A stretch of DNA of 64,000 nucleotides, from contig NZ_CP096972.1 in assembly GCF_024758725.1 (NCBI RefSeq), forward strand, positions 1,966,001 through 2,030,000. Direction: 5' to 3'. The position numbers and the translations under genes were made by a program. The first letter of the stretch is position 1. Each line of letters starts with the position of its first letter. The notes beneath the pieces are model-generated. The model was given only the letters and a program-made list of their open reading frames with translations, searched no databases and was not told the DNA's origin. The DNA is from Sphingomonas sp. SUN039. GTDB taxonomy: Bacteria > Pseudomonadota > Alphaproteobacteria > Sphingomonadales > Sphingomonadaceae. Below are positions 53,401 through 62,238 of this stretch, one piece after another.

Positions 53401-54683
53401 GCCGCTTCAAATTCTGCGCGCTGGTGTTTGGCGGGGCACAGCGGACCTTTGCGGCGGCACAGTGCGGGTTTTTTCTCGGCACGACCAACGACACGGCGCT
53501 GGCCGATGCAACCTTCCCGCTCGCCCCCGCCGATTTCGCCGCCGTCAATCCGAACACCGGCACGGCCCCCGTGTTCCGCACCGTCCGCGACGCCGACCTG
53601 ACCACGGCCATCTATGCGCGGCTGCCGGTGCTGGTGAAGCATCAGCAGGCCGAGGAGAAGTCGGCGGCCCCCGATCCTCGCGCCGTTGTGGGCGACCTGC
53701 TGGGGGGACCGGCGCAAAAGAAGGCGAGCGTCAGTCTGTGGCCGGTGCGCTATCTCCGCATGTTCGACATGACCAACGACAGTCATTTGTTCCGCAGCCG
53801 GGCTGAGCTGGAAGCGGACGGCTGGTATCCGGTCGCGGGCGGACGGATGAACAAAGGAACGGCGGAGGCAGTGCCGCTTTACGAAGGAAAGATGGTTCAG
53901 GCCTTCGATCACCGTGCCGCAAGCGTCACCGTCAACGCTGACAATCTTCATCGACCCGGCCAGCCCGAATCGGCCACACCCGAACAACACGCCGACCCCG
54001 ACTGGCTGCCCGACCCGCAGTTCTGGGTGGACGCCGCCAACGTCTCCGAAGGCGGTGTCGAACGCTGGTGCATCGGGTTCAAGGACGTCACCGCCCCAAC
54101 CAACATGCGAACCATGATCGCATCGATGGTCCCTTTTGCCGGTTATGGAAACACGCTCCCGGTTTTACTGCTGCCTGATCCGGTCGATAGTGCGTTGGTG
54201 CTCGCCAACCTCAATGCTTTCGCGCTCGATTATGTCGTGCGCCAGAAAGTGCAGGGCCAGCACGTCAACTGGTACATTGTCGAACAGCTCCCCGTCATCC
54301 CGCCTGCCGCTTACGACAGCAACTTCGGTGCGATGAGCGCGCGTCAAATCGTCGCGCGCGAGGTGCTGCACCTCACCTATACCGCGCATGACATGGCCCC
54401 GTTCGCGCGCGACATGGGGTATGTCGATGGCGACGGGGCGGTGCTGCCGCCCTTTGTCTGGGACGACGCCGACCGGCGGCAACGCCGCGCGAGGCTCGAT
54501 GCGCTGTATTTCCACCTCTATGGCCTGTCGAAAGCGGATGCCGAGTACATCCTGTCGACCTTTCCCATCATCGAGCGCCACGACATGCGCGACCATGGCC
54601 GGTATCTGACCCGCGACCTTATCCTCGCCCAGATGGACGCGCTGGCGGCGGGCGATGCGGATGCGGCGATCGTGGTGCGGTGA
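50487..54683 (+). CDS. Type IIG restriction-modification enzyme (fused nuclease and N6-adenine methyltransferase)
   Basis: A 1398-residue single-chain enzyme. Near the N-terminus a PD-(D/E)xK-like nuclease is suggested by PDYLLF at 85-90 and VEAK at 116-119, after LLGWEFSVQEKANQ. The methyltransferase has motif I in CDPAMGSGHFLVSL near residue 499 and motif IV NPPW near 825. The ~325-residue insert between motifs is typical of the Eco57I/PglX-like group. The C-terminal ~450 residues should recognise the DNA target. No BREX or DISARM partners lie nearby, so I read it as a stand-alone type IIG system. Base composition is close to the host's. A strong terminator follows. Confidence 0.85.
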   Translation: MSGALFSEYFLDEGVRTTSAWQDLNDARLADIRTVISPLIDDFDHRAAPSEANTERDLIDKMLTLLGWEFSVQEKANQKGRSDVPDYLLFLDAAAKSVATRSTKVTERYAQGATIVEAKAWDIALDKSEPGHAGAPSTQVLRYLGTVDVQSNGGIRFGILTNGRLWRLYDHKHRSRLEGYVEIDLTKAMTDDEQLRLFLIFFARAAFVPTLTGKTPLTRALEDSRSFEARVTDALADKVFGSVFPALAGALAANDPQRPAVPDTAYFGQLREAALTWLYRLLFVLYAEDRDLLPTRQRRDGLREMRKEVAFAIDNREGLSEHPENDRDLRSLWHKIDVGDRGIGLPPYNGGLFKDGRSPLLDRSLIPDVDFAPLLDALSRETTGDAPRLINYRDLSVQHLGSVYERLLEFDLAELDGRIVARPQTFARKTSGSYYTPEELVMLVIRRTIGPLLDEKRAIFANVVGEKARTKQAKDNPEFPLAAVAGYDPATAFLTLRICDPAMGSGHFLVSLVDYLADQVMLATTDAAALVGFGDYRSPLLDRLESIRARIREQADANGWRVEDAQLIDRQLVRRIILKRVVHGVDKNPMAVELAKLSLWLHTFTVGAPLSFLDHHLRCGDSLFGEWVASGMDRLERGGLFKGDELSAAERAITEMQQVEEITDADIGEVHESARNFDAARAKIAPLERYFSLLQGYRWLEGTADDARKKARAVEKEAARTNDTDEAMRLTRLAWDLKRKGSALDALLDGDLGEPDAVLDMCYGRIGTTRVPGADEDAALGPLIKAVGIAADANFLHWELAFPTVWQHWRSPSQRRGGFDAIIGNPPWDRMKMQEVEWFASRRPDIARATRAADRTRMVAALKSNGDPLADQYDRASEMAALASRMANLRDGQYPLLGRGDTNLYSLFVEAAQRLVNPGGIVGLLVPSGIAGDLGASAFFRSISTTGRLGALLDYANRPAPGLPEFFTDVDSRFKFCALVFGGAQRTFAAAQCGFFLGTTNDTALADATFPLAPADFAAVNPNTGTAPVFRTVRDADLTTAIYARLPVLVKHQQAEEKSAAPDPRAVVGDLLGGPAQKKASVSLWPVRYLRMFDMTNDSHLFRSRAELEADGWYPVAGGRMNKGTAEAVPLYEGKMVQAFDHRAASVTVNADNLHRPGQPESATPEQHADPDWLPDPQFWVDAANVSEGGVERWCIGFKDVTAPTNMRTMIASMVPFAGYGNTLPVLLLPDPVDSALVLANLNAFALDYVVRQKVQGQHVNWYIVEQLPVIPPAAYDSNFGAMSARQIVAREVLHLTYTAHDMAPFARDMGYVDGDGAVLPPFVWDDADRRQRRARLDALYFHLYGLSKADAEYILSTFPIIERHDMRDHGRYLTRDLILAQMDALAAGDADAAIVVR

Positions 54684-54691
54684 CGCACAAG

Positions 54692-54722
54692 AAAGGGGAC
54701 ATCCGGGTGGATGTCCCCTTTT
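54692..54722 (+). terminator. Rho-independent terminator after the type IIG gene
   Basis: AAAGGGGACATCC pairs with GGATGTCCCCTTT around a 4-nt GGGT loop, followed by further T residues. It starts 9 bp after the stop codon. The stem also has an A-run before it, so it may work in both directions. Confidence 0.88.
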
Positions 54723-54809
54723 CGTGGTTCGTTTGAGTTAAGTCCGCCGTGGCAAAGCCACGTCGTCGGTCGGGTCGCTATCGCGCCCGCCGTCCGGGCC
54801 TATGCGTGT

Positions 54810-54834
54810 CCGTGGCTAGCGCCGCTAGCCACGG
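54810..54834. terminator. GC-rich hairpin downstream of TonB receptor 3
   Basis: CCGTGGCTAGC and GCTAGCCACGG form an 11-bp stem around GCC, 13 bp beyond the receptor's stop on its strand. There is no T-tract, so termination is only likely. The rest of 54723-54809 shows a small CGTGG/CCACG hairpin and nothing else. Confidence 0.45.
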
Positions 54835-54846
54835 CCGCAAACGGCC

Positions 54847-57546
54847 TTAGTACTTCACGCGAAGGCGGACGTAGTAGAACCCGCCGTTGATGCCGAACGG
54901 TCCGCCCGAACGCGGGTAGACCTGGCCGTCGTTCAGCCCGCCCGACAGCGCGTAGATCGGGTTCACCGGCGATGCCGCGATCTTGTCGGGATAGACGTTG
55001 AACAGGTTGTTCGCGCCCACCGTCAGCGTGAAATGATCGGCAAAGGTGTAGCTCGCGTCGAGGTCGAACAGCGTCTTGGCACCGAAGATCTGCGACGGCG
55101 GCGCCGTGGTCGCACCGGCAACCGGGGCCACCAGGTTATACTCGAGCGCGTTCGACCAGCTGCCATAATAGTTGGCACGGGCGTTGACCGAGAAACCGCC
55201 GACCTGCCACCCGGCCGACGCAGTGATGCGGTGCTGGGGAGCCAGGTTGGCGATGTTGTACTGCTGCTGCAGGCTGACCAGCTGGGTGCCGGTCGTCGTC
55301 AGCTTGATGTTCTTCGACTTCAGGTTGTTGTAGCTGTACGCCAGCGTGAAGTTCAGCGGACCGCCCATCAGCTCGGTGCGGTAGTTGGCGACCGCCTCGA
55401 TCCCCTTCGACGACACATCGAAGCCGTTGGTGAAGTAGTTGACGACACCGCCGAGGCCGACCGTCGCGAGCGCGGGCAGCGCCGTGATGTTCGCCGCGGT
55501 CACCGTGTAGTTCTGCGAGATGCCGATGCGGTTCTTGATCTCGATGATATAGCCATCGACCGTCAGCGACAGGCGGCTCGTCGGCTTCAGCACGATACCC
55601 GCGCCGAAGTTGGTCGAACGTTCGGGTGCCAGCGACCCCGCGCCATAGAATTGCGCGATCGCGCTCGTCGTCGGATAGGTGCCGGTCTGCACCTGGTTGC
55701 CGCCGAGGAAGTTCGTCGTCACGACCTGGGTGTTGTTCTGGCCCGGCGACGGTGCGTGGAACCCGGTGCCGACCGTCGCGCGCAGCGAGACCGCGTCGGA
55801 CACGCGCCACAGCGCATTCGCCTTGCCGACGACGACGCCGCCGAAGGTGTTGTAGTTCTCGTAACGACCCGCAAGGCCGATGGTCAGCGCCTTGGTCACA
55901 TCGGCTTCGGCCCCCACGTAAATGCCCCAGTTCGACTGCGTCGCCGCGCCCGCAAAGTTCGGGCTGACGCCGCCATAGCCGCTCGCGGCAGGACTCTGGG
56001 TCGCGGTGATGCCGGCGGCGGTGTAAACCGCAGGGGTCGCGCCGACGGCCGGGGTCACGAGGTTGTAGAGCGTCTGCGAAGCGTACGGCCCAGCGGCATA
56101 GGACTGCACATCGCCGACCGTCTTTTCATAACGTTCGCGGCGATATTCGGCACCCGCCGACAGCGTGATCGGGCTGTCGAAGCCGACTTCGAGCGGATAG
56201 GTGAAATCGGCGTTGAGCACCGTTTCGCCCTGGATCAGCTTGCCGAACTTGAAGCTCGTCTGGCTCTGCGGACCGAACGACGCCGACAGCGAATTGGTCA
56301 TCGACAGGTCGAGCGAGTTGCGGCTCAGCGACGCCGAAATGTCATAGGTAAAGCCGCTGTCCGACTTGCCCTTGAACCCCAGCGTCCCATAGGCTTGGTC
56401 GACCACGCCGATAAAGCGCGGCGTGAAACCGCCCGGATAGACCGTGGCGAAGCTGAACGTGTTCGCGTCGTTGACGAACCCGCCGGTCGGGCAGGTCGCG
56501 ACGCTGGCGGCGGGGCACGCCGTCAGGAAGATCGGGTTGAACGATCCGTTGCGGTTCAGCGTCACCGTCGAGTTCGACGTGCCATCGAAGCGGACGAAGC
56601 CGCCATTGGTCTGCGACGGACGATAGTTGAAGCTCTGGTTGGTGTCGCTGTGCGCCAGATTGCCGGTGAAATAGATCTGGCTCTGCGCGCCGACGTCGAC
56701 CGCGGCGTTGAGGAACAGCTTGTACCCGGTCCCCGGCGACGTGCCCCAGATCTGCGCCGGGTTCGGCACCGCAACATTGGGCAGGTTCGCCTGGATGGTG
56801 ATCGCACTGGCGCGCGTCACGCCGCGGCTGGTCTGGCCCTGGTCGTACCATTCGCCGGCCAGGCTGATAAAGCCGCGGTCGCCGATCTTCAGCCCGCCAT
56901 AGCCCGACAGGATCTTGCTGACGCCGTCGCCGCGATAGGTCTTGCCGTACAGGCCCTGTGCCTCGAAACCTTCGTCGTTGCGGATCGCATAGTTGAGCAC
57001 GCCCGCCAGCGCGTCGGCGCCGTATTGCGCGGTCGCGCCGTCGCGCAGAACCTGCAGGTTCTTGATCGCGATCGTCGGGATGTTGCCGATATCCGACCCC
57101 TGCGAGCCGAACGACAGCGCCGTGTCGGCACCGGTGTACACATTGACCAGCGCCGAGCGGTTATAGCGCTTGCCGTTGATCATCACGAGGATCTGGTCGG
57201 CACCCAGCCCGCGCAGCGACGGTGCGCGCACAAAGGTCGAGGCGTCCGAAATCGTGTTCTGCGGCACGAAGAACGACGGCACCAGGTTCTTGATCGTGTC
57301 GAGCATGTTGACCTGCGGGCTCGCGGCCAGGTCGGTCGCGCCGATCACGTCGATGGGCGACGCCGAATCGGTCACCGAACGATCGGTACGACGCGTGCCG
57401 ATAACGATGATGTCCTGTCCGGCGGGCGCTTCCTCGGCCGCCTGCGGCGTGGCCTGCGGTGTCTGGGCGAAGGCCGGAGCCGAAACCATGGCCGCAGCCG
57501 AAAGCGAAGCGAGCATCAGCGCGCGATAGGAAATCATTTTGGCCAT
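54847..57546 (-). CDS. TonB-dependent outer-membrane receptor 3
   Basis: An 899-residue receptor: signal peptide near MISYRALMLASLSAAAMVSAPAFAQ, TonB-box-like DIIVIGTRRTDR, plug (LDTIKNLVPSFFVPQNTISD, APSLRGLG, LVMINGKRYN, NLQVLRDGATAQYGADALAGV) and a barrel ending GFYYVRLRVKY. The plug differs from receptors 1 and 2 and has an insertion (VNVYTGADTALSFGSQGSD), so the ligand is probably different. ATG 57546 or 57537 could be the start. Repeats upstream at 57603-57646 may be regulatory. It lies between two restriction-modification systems but its composition is host-like. Confidence 0.92.
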   Translation of the reverse strand: MAKMISYRALMLASLSAAAMVSAPAFAQTPQATPQAAEEAPAGQDIIVIGTRRTDRSVTDSASPIDVIGATDLAASPQVNMLDTIKNLVPSFFVPQNTISDASTFVRAPSLRGLGADQILVMINGKRYNRSALVNVYTGADTALSFGSQGSDIGNIPTIAIKNLQVLRDGATAQYGADALAGVLNYAIRNDEGFEAQGLYGKTYRGDGVSKILSGYGGLKIGDRGFISLAGEWYDQGQTSRGVTRASAITIQANLPNVAVPNPAQIWGTSPGTGYKLFLNAAVDVGAQSQIYFTGNLAHSDTNQSFNYRPSQTNGGFVRFDGTSNSTVTLNRNGSFNPIFLTACPAASVATCPTGGFVNDANTFSFATVYPGGFTPRFIGVVDQAYGTLGFKGKSDSGFTYDISASLSRNSLDLSMTNSLSASFGPQSQTSFKFGKLIQGETVLNADFTYPLEVGFDSPITLSAGAEYRRERYEKTVGDVQSYAAGPYASQTLYNLVTPAVGATPAVYTAAGITATQSPAASGYGGVSPNFAGAATQSNWGIYVGAEADVTKALTIGLAGRYENYNTFGGVVVGKANALWRVSDAVSLRATVGTGFHAPSPGQNNTQVVTTNFLGGNQVQTGTYPTTSAIAQFYGAGSLAPERSTNFGAGIVLKPTSRLSLTVDGYIIEIKNRIGISQNYTVTAANITALPALATVGLGGVVNYFTNGFDVSSKGIEAVANYRTELMGGPLNFTLAYSYNNLKSKNIKLTTTGTQLVSLQQQYNIANLAPQHRITASAGWQVGGFSVNARANYYGSWSNALEYNLVAPVAGATTAPPSQIFGAKTLFDLDASYTFADHFTLTVGANNLFNVYPDKIAASPVNPIYALSGGLNDGQVYPRSGGPFGINGGFYYVRLRVKY

Positions 57547-57602
57547 CCCCGAATATATGTCGTGCCCCCGTTGAGGCCGATACGGCTAAATGCGGGGGAC
57601 AA

Positions 57603-57646
57603 GCATCGATTGCAATAAAGTGTCGAACGGATTGCATCGATTGCAA
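57603..57646. promoter_or_regulatory. Paired 13-bp repeats upstream of TonB receptor 3
   Basis: GCATCGATTGCAA occurs at 57603-57615 and 57634-57646, a period of 31 bp (three helical turns). The second copy lies in the palindrome TTGCATCGATTGCAA (57632-57646). They are 57-100 bp before the receptor start, where a repressor or activator would bind. A partial copy (ATTGCATCG) lies near 57819. The rest of the 324-bp gap (57547-57870) shows no gene. Confidence 0.5.
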
Positions 57647-57870
57647 GAACTGTGTTGCCGGGGAGACACAGGTGCGGCGCGGACGGTGGATTGTTGCGCG
57701 GGGGACGGGGCATATCGGGACAGGGCGTGTGCGCGAGTCACACTGCTAGCGTAACAGTGCGGGCTTTGTCGGCGTGACATCTCGCTCCATTATGGACGGA
57801 CTTTCCTCGAAACTGATTGCATCGCTGAATCGTCGACCGTAGGCGTTTGCAAGCCCAGTTTTCAGGATAA

Positions 57871-59523
57871 GTGGTGGTGAAGTTCATCGAGGACCAGACT
57901 GCCCAAAAACTGCGGGGTGGCTATTATACGCCGCTTGACCTCGCCGCTTTCATTTCTCGATGGGTCCGAGACTTGGAGCCAAAGCGGGTCTTAGAACCGA
58001 GCTGCGGTAACGGTGCTTTTTTCCAGGCGATGGGTGATGTGGGCGGTTTCGGCGAGGCCAAGGTCATTGGCTTCGAGCTAGATGCGGCTGAAGCCCGCAA
58101 GGCTTCGCAGAAGGCGAATGAAGCCGGTCTTCCGAACGTCGATGTCCGCGCAAGTGATTTTCTTGCTTGGGCAATTGGCAATATGGAAGAGGGCGGCGAG
58201 CGGTTCGACGCCGTAGTCGGTAACCCGCCGTTCGTTCGGTATCAGTTTCTCCCACCTGCGTTTCAGGCGCGTGCTGGTCGCATCTTCGATCAGCTCGACC
58301 TCAAGTTTACAAAGCACACCAATGCGTGGGTTCCGTTCATCTTGGCATCGATGTCGTTGCTCCGCCCAGGTGGGCGACTTGCGATGGTCGTCCCTGCAGA
58401 GATCATTCACGTTACACACGCGCAATCATTGCGTAGGTACCTCGGCAAAGAATGCCGCCGCCTCGTCATCGTCGATCCCGAAGAACTGTGGTTCGACGGC
58501 ACCTTGCAGGGCGCGGTGATCCTGATGGCTGAGAAGCGCAGTGGGCCGAGGCAGAAGGCCGAGGGACTCGGCATGGTTCCGGTGCGCGGTCGCGAGTTTC
58601 TTCGTCGCTCCCCGGCGGAACTCTTCGCCGCGCCACAGTCGATCAACGGCAAGACGGTCGCCGGAAAATGGACTCGGGCGCTGCTTGACCTTGAGACGCG
58701 GGACCTTTTCGATGAGTTGGAGCGCCACCCCGACGTCCACCGGTTTGAAGATATCGCGCGAGTCGACGTCGGTATCGTGACTGGTGCGAACAAGTTCTTC
58801 CTTGTCTCCGATGAGGTCGTCGAGACGTACGGACTCGGAAAGTACGCCCACCCAATGTTTGGTCGGAGCGAACACTGTCCTGGCGTGATCTACGACCAGA
58901 GGCAACACGCCGCCAATGCCGAGAAGGGTAACCCAACCAATTTCCTGTGGTTCGACGATGCTCCAGCTAAGATGAAAAGTGGGCCGCGCCGATACATCGA
59001 GTTAGGGGAGCGTGAGAGCCTGCACACCCGCTACAAGTGTCGCATCCGAGCGCCGTGGTACAAAGTGCCATCGGTCTACTCGACCGAAATTGGTATGTTG
59101 AAACGGTCGCACAACACCCCTCGCCTGATCCTCAACCGTGTCGGTGCCTACACAACGGACACGGCCTACCGCATCCGCACCACCGACGTCGCGGGCGAGC
59201 GGCTCGTTGGCTGCTTCCTCAATCCGCTGACTGCACTCAGCGCAGAGCTGGAAGGCCGCCACTACGGTGGGGGCGTGCTGGAGCTGATCCCGTCCGAGAT
59301 CGAGAGGCTCATGATCCCACTGCCTGCGAATGCGGACATAGATATTGAGGCTCTGGATACTTCCATCCGCACCCGCCCCACGCACGAGACGCTCGAACGA
59401 CAGGGTAACGCAGTTCTCGGCGCTCTCGGCATATCGGCGGCGAAGCAAGCGAGCGCGCTGGAGGGGTGGCGGAAGCTCCGCGATCGACGGCACCGCACGT
59501 CTACCGAGGCGCTTGACGCCTAA
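57871..59523 (+). CDS. Type II N6-adenine DNA methyltransferase
   Basis: A 550-residue methyltransferase. GGYYTPLDLAAFI precedes motif I LEPSCGNGAFF (41-51), with GFELD next (motif II acid) and motif IV NPPF at 118-121. The C-terminal half (about 280-530) is likely the target-recognition domain. Start codons GTG at 57871, 57874 or 57877 follow AGGATAA. It converges with the nuclease gene at 59520, overlapping by 4 bp, as modification and restriction partners. Codon use has more A/T at third positions than the neighbours, which suggests recent gain. Confidence 0.88.
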   Translation: MVVKFIEDQTAQKLRGGYYTPLDLAAFISRWVRDLEPKRVLEPSCGNGAFFQAMGDVGGFGEAKVIGFELDAAEARKASQKANEAGLPNVDVRASDFLAWAIGNMEEGGERFDAVVGNPPFVRYQFLPPAFQARAGRIFDQLDLKFTKHTNAWVPFILASMSLLRPGGRLAMVVPAEIIHVTHAQSLRRYLGKECRRLVIVDPEELWFDGTLQGAVILMAEKRSGPRQKAEGLGMVPVRGREFLRRSPAELFAAPQSINGKTVAGKWTRALLDLETRDLFDELERHPDVHRFEDIARVDVGIVTGANKFFLVSDEVVETYGLGKYAHPMFGRSEHCPGVIYDQRQHAANAEKGNPTNFLWFDDAPAKMKSGPRRYIELGERESLHTRYKCRIRAPWYKVPSVYSTEIGMLKRSHNTPRLILNRVGAYTTDTAYRIRTTDVAGERLVGCFLNPLTALSAELEGRHYGGGVLELIPSEIERLMIPLPANADIDIEALDTSIRTRPTHETLERQGNAVLGALGISAAKQASALEGWRKLRDRRHRTSTEALDA

Positions 59524-60671
59524 TTGATCTCAATCACAAAGCGGGCTTGCGGATTGAAAGGCTGGTATAGCCTCAACGAGCGACCGACTAACCCCGGCTG
59601 CTTTATGTGACTGGTCGCACTGGCCCAGTGTAGGCCAGTTGTATAGTTTCCTTGGCCTGCTGCCCACGTCGGTTTGTGACTCAGAGACAGGTCGAAGTCG
59701 CCTACATACACACCCGCGATGATCAGTGAAATTGGAACGCCTGCCACATCTTTCTGTTTGGCGGCATCATACACCCAAATCAGTTGTGAAAAGACTTGGT
59801 TGCGGAAGTATGTCTTCTGGTCGATTGTCTGGCCATTCACTTGGTATCCCGCCTGCGTCAATCTCAGCACCCCTGGAACATTACTGCTCTGATTGAGCTG
59901 CAAGTCCGAAAATGGGAGGCTTGGTTTTACCCAAACCAACTGACCAAATGTCGGTGGGGCGAAGACAGTGAGCGCGCCGCCGCCCATAATGGGTGGCTTC
60001 GGCTTCCGGGGCTTCTTCTTTGGGGCAGGGGTTAGCGGAAGGCTAATCGGTAGCTTACTTGTCTGAGGTCCCTGTTTGCCTGCACCGTAAGCGGTCTGCG
60101 TCTTCGGGTTTCGCTCGTCCTCCAGCAAGCCCTGCCTCATCAAATCGATTATCTGGCGACCTGAGATGATCGGGAAACAATGAACCGGGTGGTTAGCTAC
60201 AAGGTCCTGAAAGCCGTTGAGAAAGCTATCGACAAAGTCGTTGTCTGACTGACTGTTCAGATCGAGCTCGAGGTCGGCGCCAGCCTCGATGTTATTGAAC
60301 AGGCCAGCGTGCGTGAGATTCGCGCTGCCGATAACCGCCCGCGCCCGAGCGTTGCCCTTTGCCAAAAAGAGTTTGGGATGGAAGATGCGGCTCCGGGTGG
60401 CCGTGTCCACGCCGTACAAGGTCACACCGAGCCGTAACAGTGCAGCTAGCGCCTGCGCGGTGGTCGAGCCGTTTCTCACGCCAATAAAGGCCTGGCACTG
60501 CCCGGCGACCGGCGCCAGCACCGCTGAAACGGCACCTACGCCTGCCGCATTGGCGAATGCCGAAGACAAAAGTAGTTCTGTCATCCAAGGCTCACCGACC
60601 AGAGAGGTCAACTGATGCACATGCCGATGACCTGCGGTCACAGGCTGAAAAATTGGTCGAACTTGTGCCAT
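59520..60671 (-). CDS. PLD-family type II restriction endonuclease (NgoFVII/BfiI-like)
   Basis: A 383-residue protein. The phospholipase D-type catalytic motif is RIFHPKLFLAKGN (His98, Lys100), with GSANLTHAG at 115-123 and an Asn-Asn-Ile-Glu close behind. One such half-site per chain means it acts as a dimer, like BfiI. Residues ~215-240 form a basic, proline-rich linker (PAPKKKPRKPKPP), and the remaining ~140 residues may recognise DNA. It pairs with the convergent methyltransferase. The gene is lower in GC than its surroundings. Confidence 0.82.
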   Translation of the reverse strand: MAQVRPIFQPVTAGHRHVHQLTSLVGEPWMTELLLSSAFANAAGVGAVSAVLAPVAGQCQAFIGVRNGSTTAQALAALLRLGVTLYGVDTATRSRIFHPKLFLAKGNARARAVIGSANLTHAGLFNNIEAGADLELDLNSQSDNDFVDSFLNGFQDLVANHPVHCFPIISGRQIIDLMRQGLLEDERNPKTQTAYGAGKQGPQTSKLPISLPLTPAPKKKPRKPKPPIMGGGALTVFAPPTFGQLVWVKPSLPFSDLQLNQSSNVPGVLRLTQAGYQVNGQTIDQKTYFRNQVFSQLIWVYDAAKQKDVAGVPISLIIAGVYVGDFDLSLSHKPTWAAGQGNYTTGLHWASATSHIKQPGLVGRSLRLYQPFNPQARFVIEIN

Positions 60672-60702
60672 GTCGCGCCACTTTGTTGAGCGGCGTTACT
60701 AA

Positions 60703-60864
60703 TGGGGAAATATCAAGCTTGCCACCCTTCTATTCATAGAACTTATCCACCGTTTTGACGCCGCCGATCTTGTCTTGAACGACACGCTGGCCGATACATT
60801 GACCCGCGCCGAGCTGGGCTTTCCGGCACCGGTCGAGGGAGGCGATGCAGACGGCGATGACTGA
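60703..60864 (+). pseudogene. 3' remnant of a truncated resident gene
   Basis: An open frame without a start from 60703 ends at TGA 60862-60864 and reads HRFDAADLVLNDTLADTLTR, then AELGFPAPVEGGDADGDD. Codon use is host-like from ~60748 on and AT-rich before that. The stop overlaps the next gene's start region, as in an operon. It looks like the C-terminus of a core gene whose 5' part was lost when the restriction-modification pair was inserted. The parent protein is not recognised. Confidence 0.5.
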
Positions 60865-61171
60865 CCTGTTCGGCAATCCCGACGGCCATAACCCGTTCAA
60901 CGCGCAGCACAGCCTGTTCGGCGATTCCGAGAACCTGATCCCGCACCCCAAAGCACCCGACATCCTGCCCGACCCGGACAGGGTGCGCGAAAAACTGCTC
61001 GTGCTGCTGGACATGGCGCGCACCGCCGAACGCATGCCATGGACCGAGCGCAAGGCGCGGATGTGGCAGATCGTCTTTCCGCAAATGGCCAACTGGCTGC
61101 CCGAGCACGAGCGCGACCAGCTGCGCTTCGAATTCGCGCAGGAACTGGAACGGCTGAAGCTGGCTGCCTGA
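60845..61171 (+). CDS. Small conserved-looking protein of unknown function
   Basis: A 104-108-residue protein; start at ATG 60845 or 60857 (MTDLFGNPDGHNP). The N-terminal third is polar and flexible. Residues 35-108 are helical and charged: LLVLLDMARTAERMPWTERKARMWQIVFPQMANWLP, then DQLRFEFAQELERLKLAA. There are no cysteines or membrane segments. It sits upstream of rplU-rpmA on the same strand. I do not recognise the family; the composition and length suggest a real cytoplasmic protein. Confidence 0.7.
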   Translation: MQTAMTDLFGNPDGHNPFNAQHSLFGDSENLIPHPKAPDILPDPDRVREKLLVLLDMARTAERMPWTERKARMWQIVFPQMANWLPEHERDQLRFEFAQELERLKLAA

Positions 61172-61424
61172 CACGAAGAAAGCGCTTTCCTACACATTTT
61201 GTTTCCTCTATGTTCCCTTTCAATCTGGAAAGGCGCGGTGCACGACCGATTCGGGCACCGCCGGAAACGTGTTTCAGGTGTGACCTTTGTGACCTTTGCT
61301 CTCCGGCAATTGAGGAGCCATGCCCAACGTCGTTCTTGACAGCCGCCCTGCCCGTCCGTATCGGCACCGCTTTCCCGGCGGGTTCGCTCCTCGGGGCAAC
61401 ACTCTTTGACTTGAAAGTAGAGCC

Positions 61425-61796
<372 letters not shown>

Positions 61797-61802
61797 GGCG
61801 AG

Positions 61803-62075
61803 ATGGCACATAAGAAAGCTGGCGGTTCGACGCGCAACGGTCGCGATTCGGCCGGTCGTCGTCTCGGCGTCAAGAAGTTCGGCGGCGAGCATGCGCTGGC
61901 CGGCAACATCCTCGTCCGTCAACGCGGCACCCGCGTGTGGCCGGGCCGCAATGTCGGCTGTGGCAAGGACCACACGCTGTTCGCGCTCGTCGAAGGCCGC
62001 GTGGCATTCCACCTTGGCAAGCTCGGCCGAAAGTATGTCTCGGTCGATATGCCGATTGCGACAGCAGCGGAATAA
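61803..62075 (+). CDS. rpmA: 50S ribosomal protein L27
   Basis: A 90-residue protein with the L27 hallmark [20 protein letters not shown], then [20 protein letters not shown] and [17 protein letters not shown]. The basic N-terminus reaches the peptidyl-transferase centre. It forms an operon with rplU. Confidence 0.98.
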   Translation: MAHKKAGGSTRNGRDSAGRRLGVKKFGGEHALAGNILVRQRGTRVWPGRNVGCGKDHTLFALVEGRVAFHLGKLGRKYVSVDMPIATAAE

Positions 62076-62238
62076 CCGGCGGTCCGGAATACGGGTCGCC
62101 TCAAGGGTGACCCGAAGACCAGCTAAGGCAGGTCGTGAGGGAGCAAGGGTTACCCTCCTCCCCTGAAAGACTAACTCCCTCGAAACGTCAGCGCGGTGTC
62201 ACAAAGCACCGCTACTGGCGCGGTCAAGGAGAGTTAAA

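Noticed and set aside
50487-54683. BREX or DISARM defence system
   Set aside because: Only one methyltransferase-type protein is present. No PglZ, BrxC, BrxL or DISARM helicase gene lies within the window on either side.
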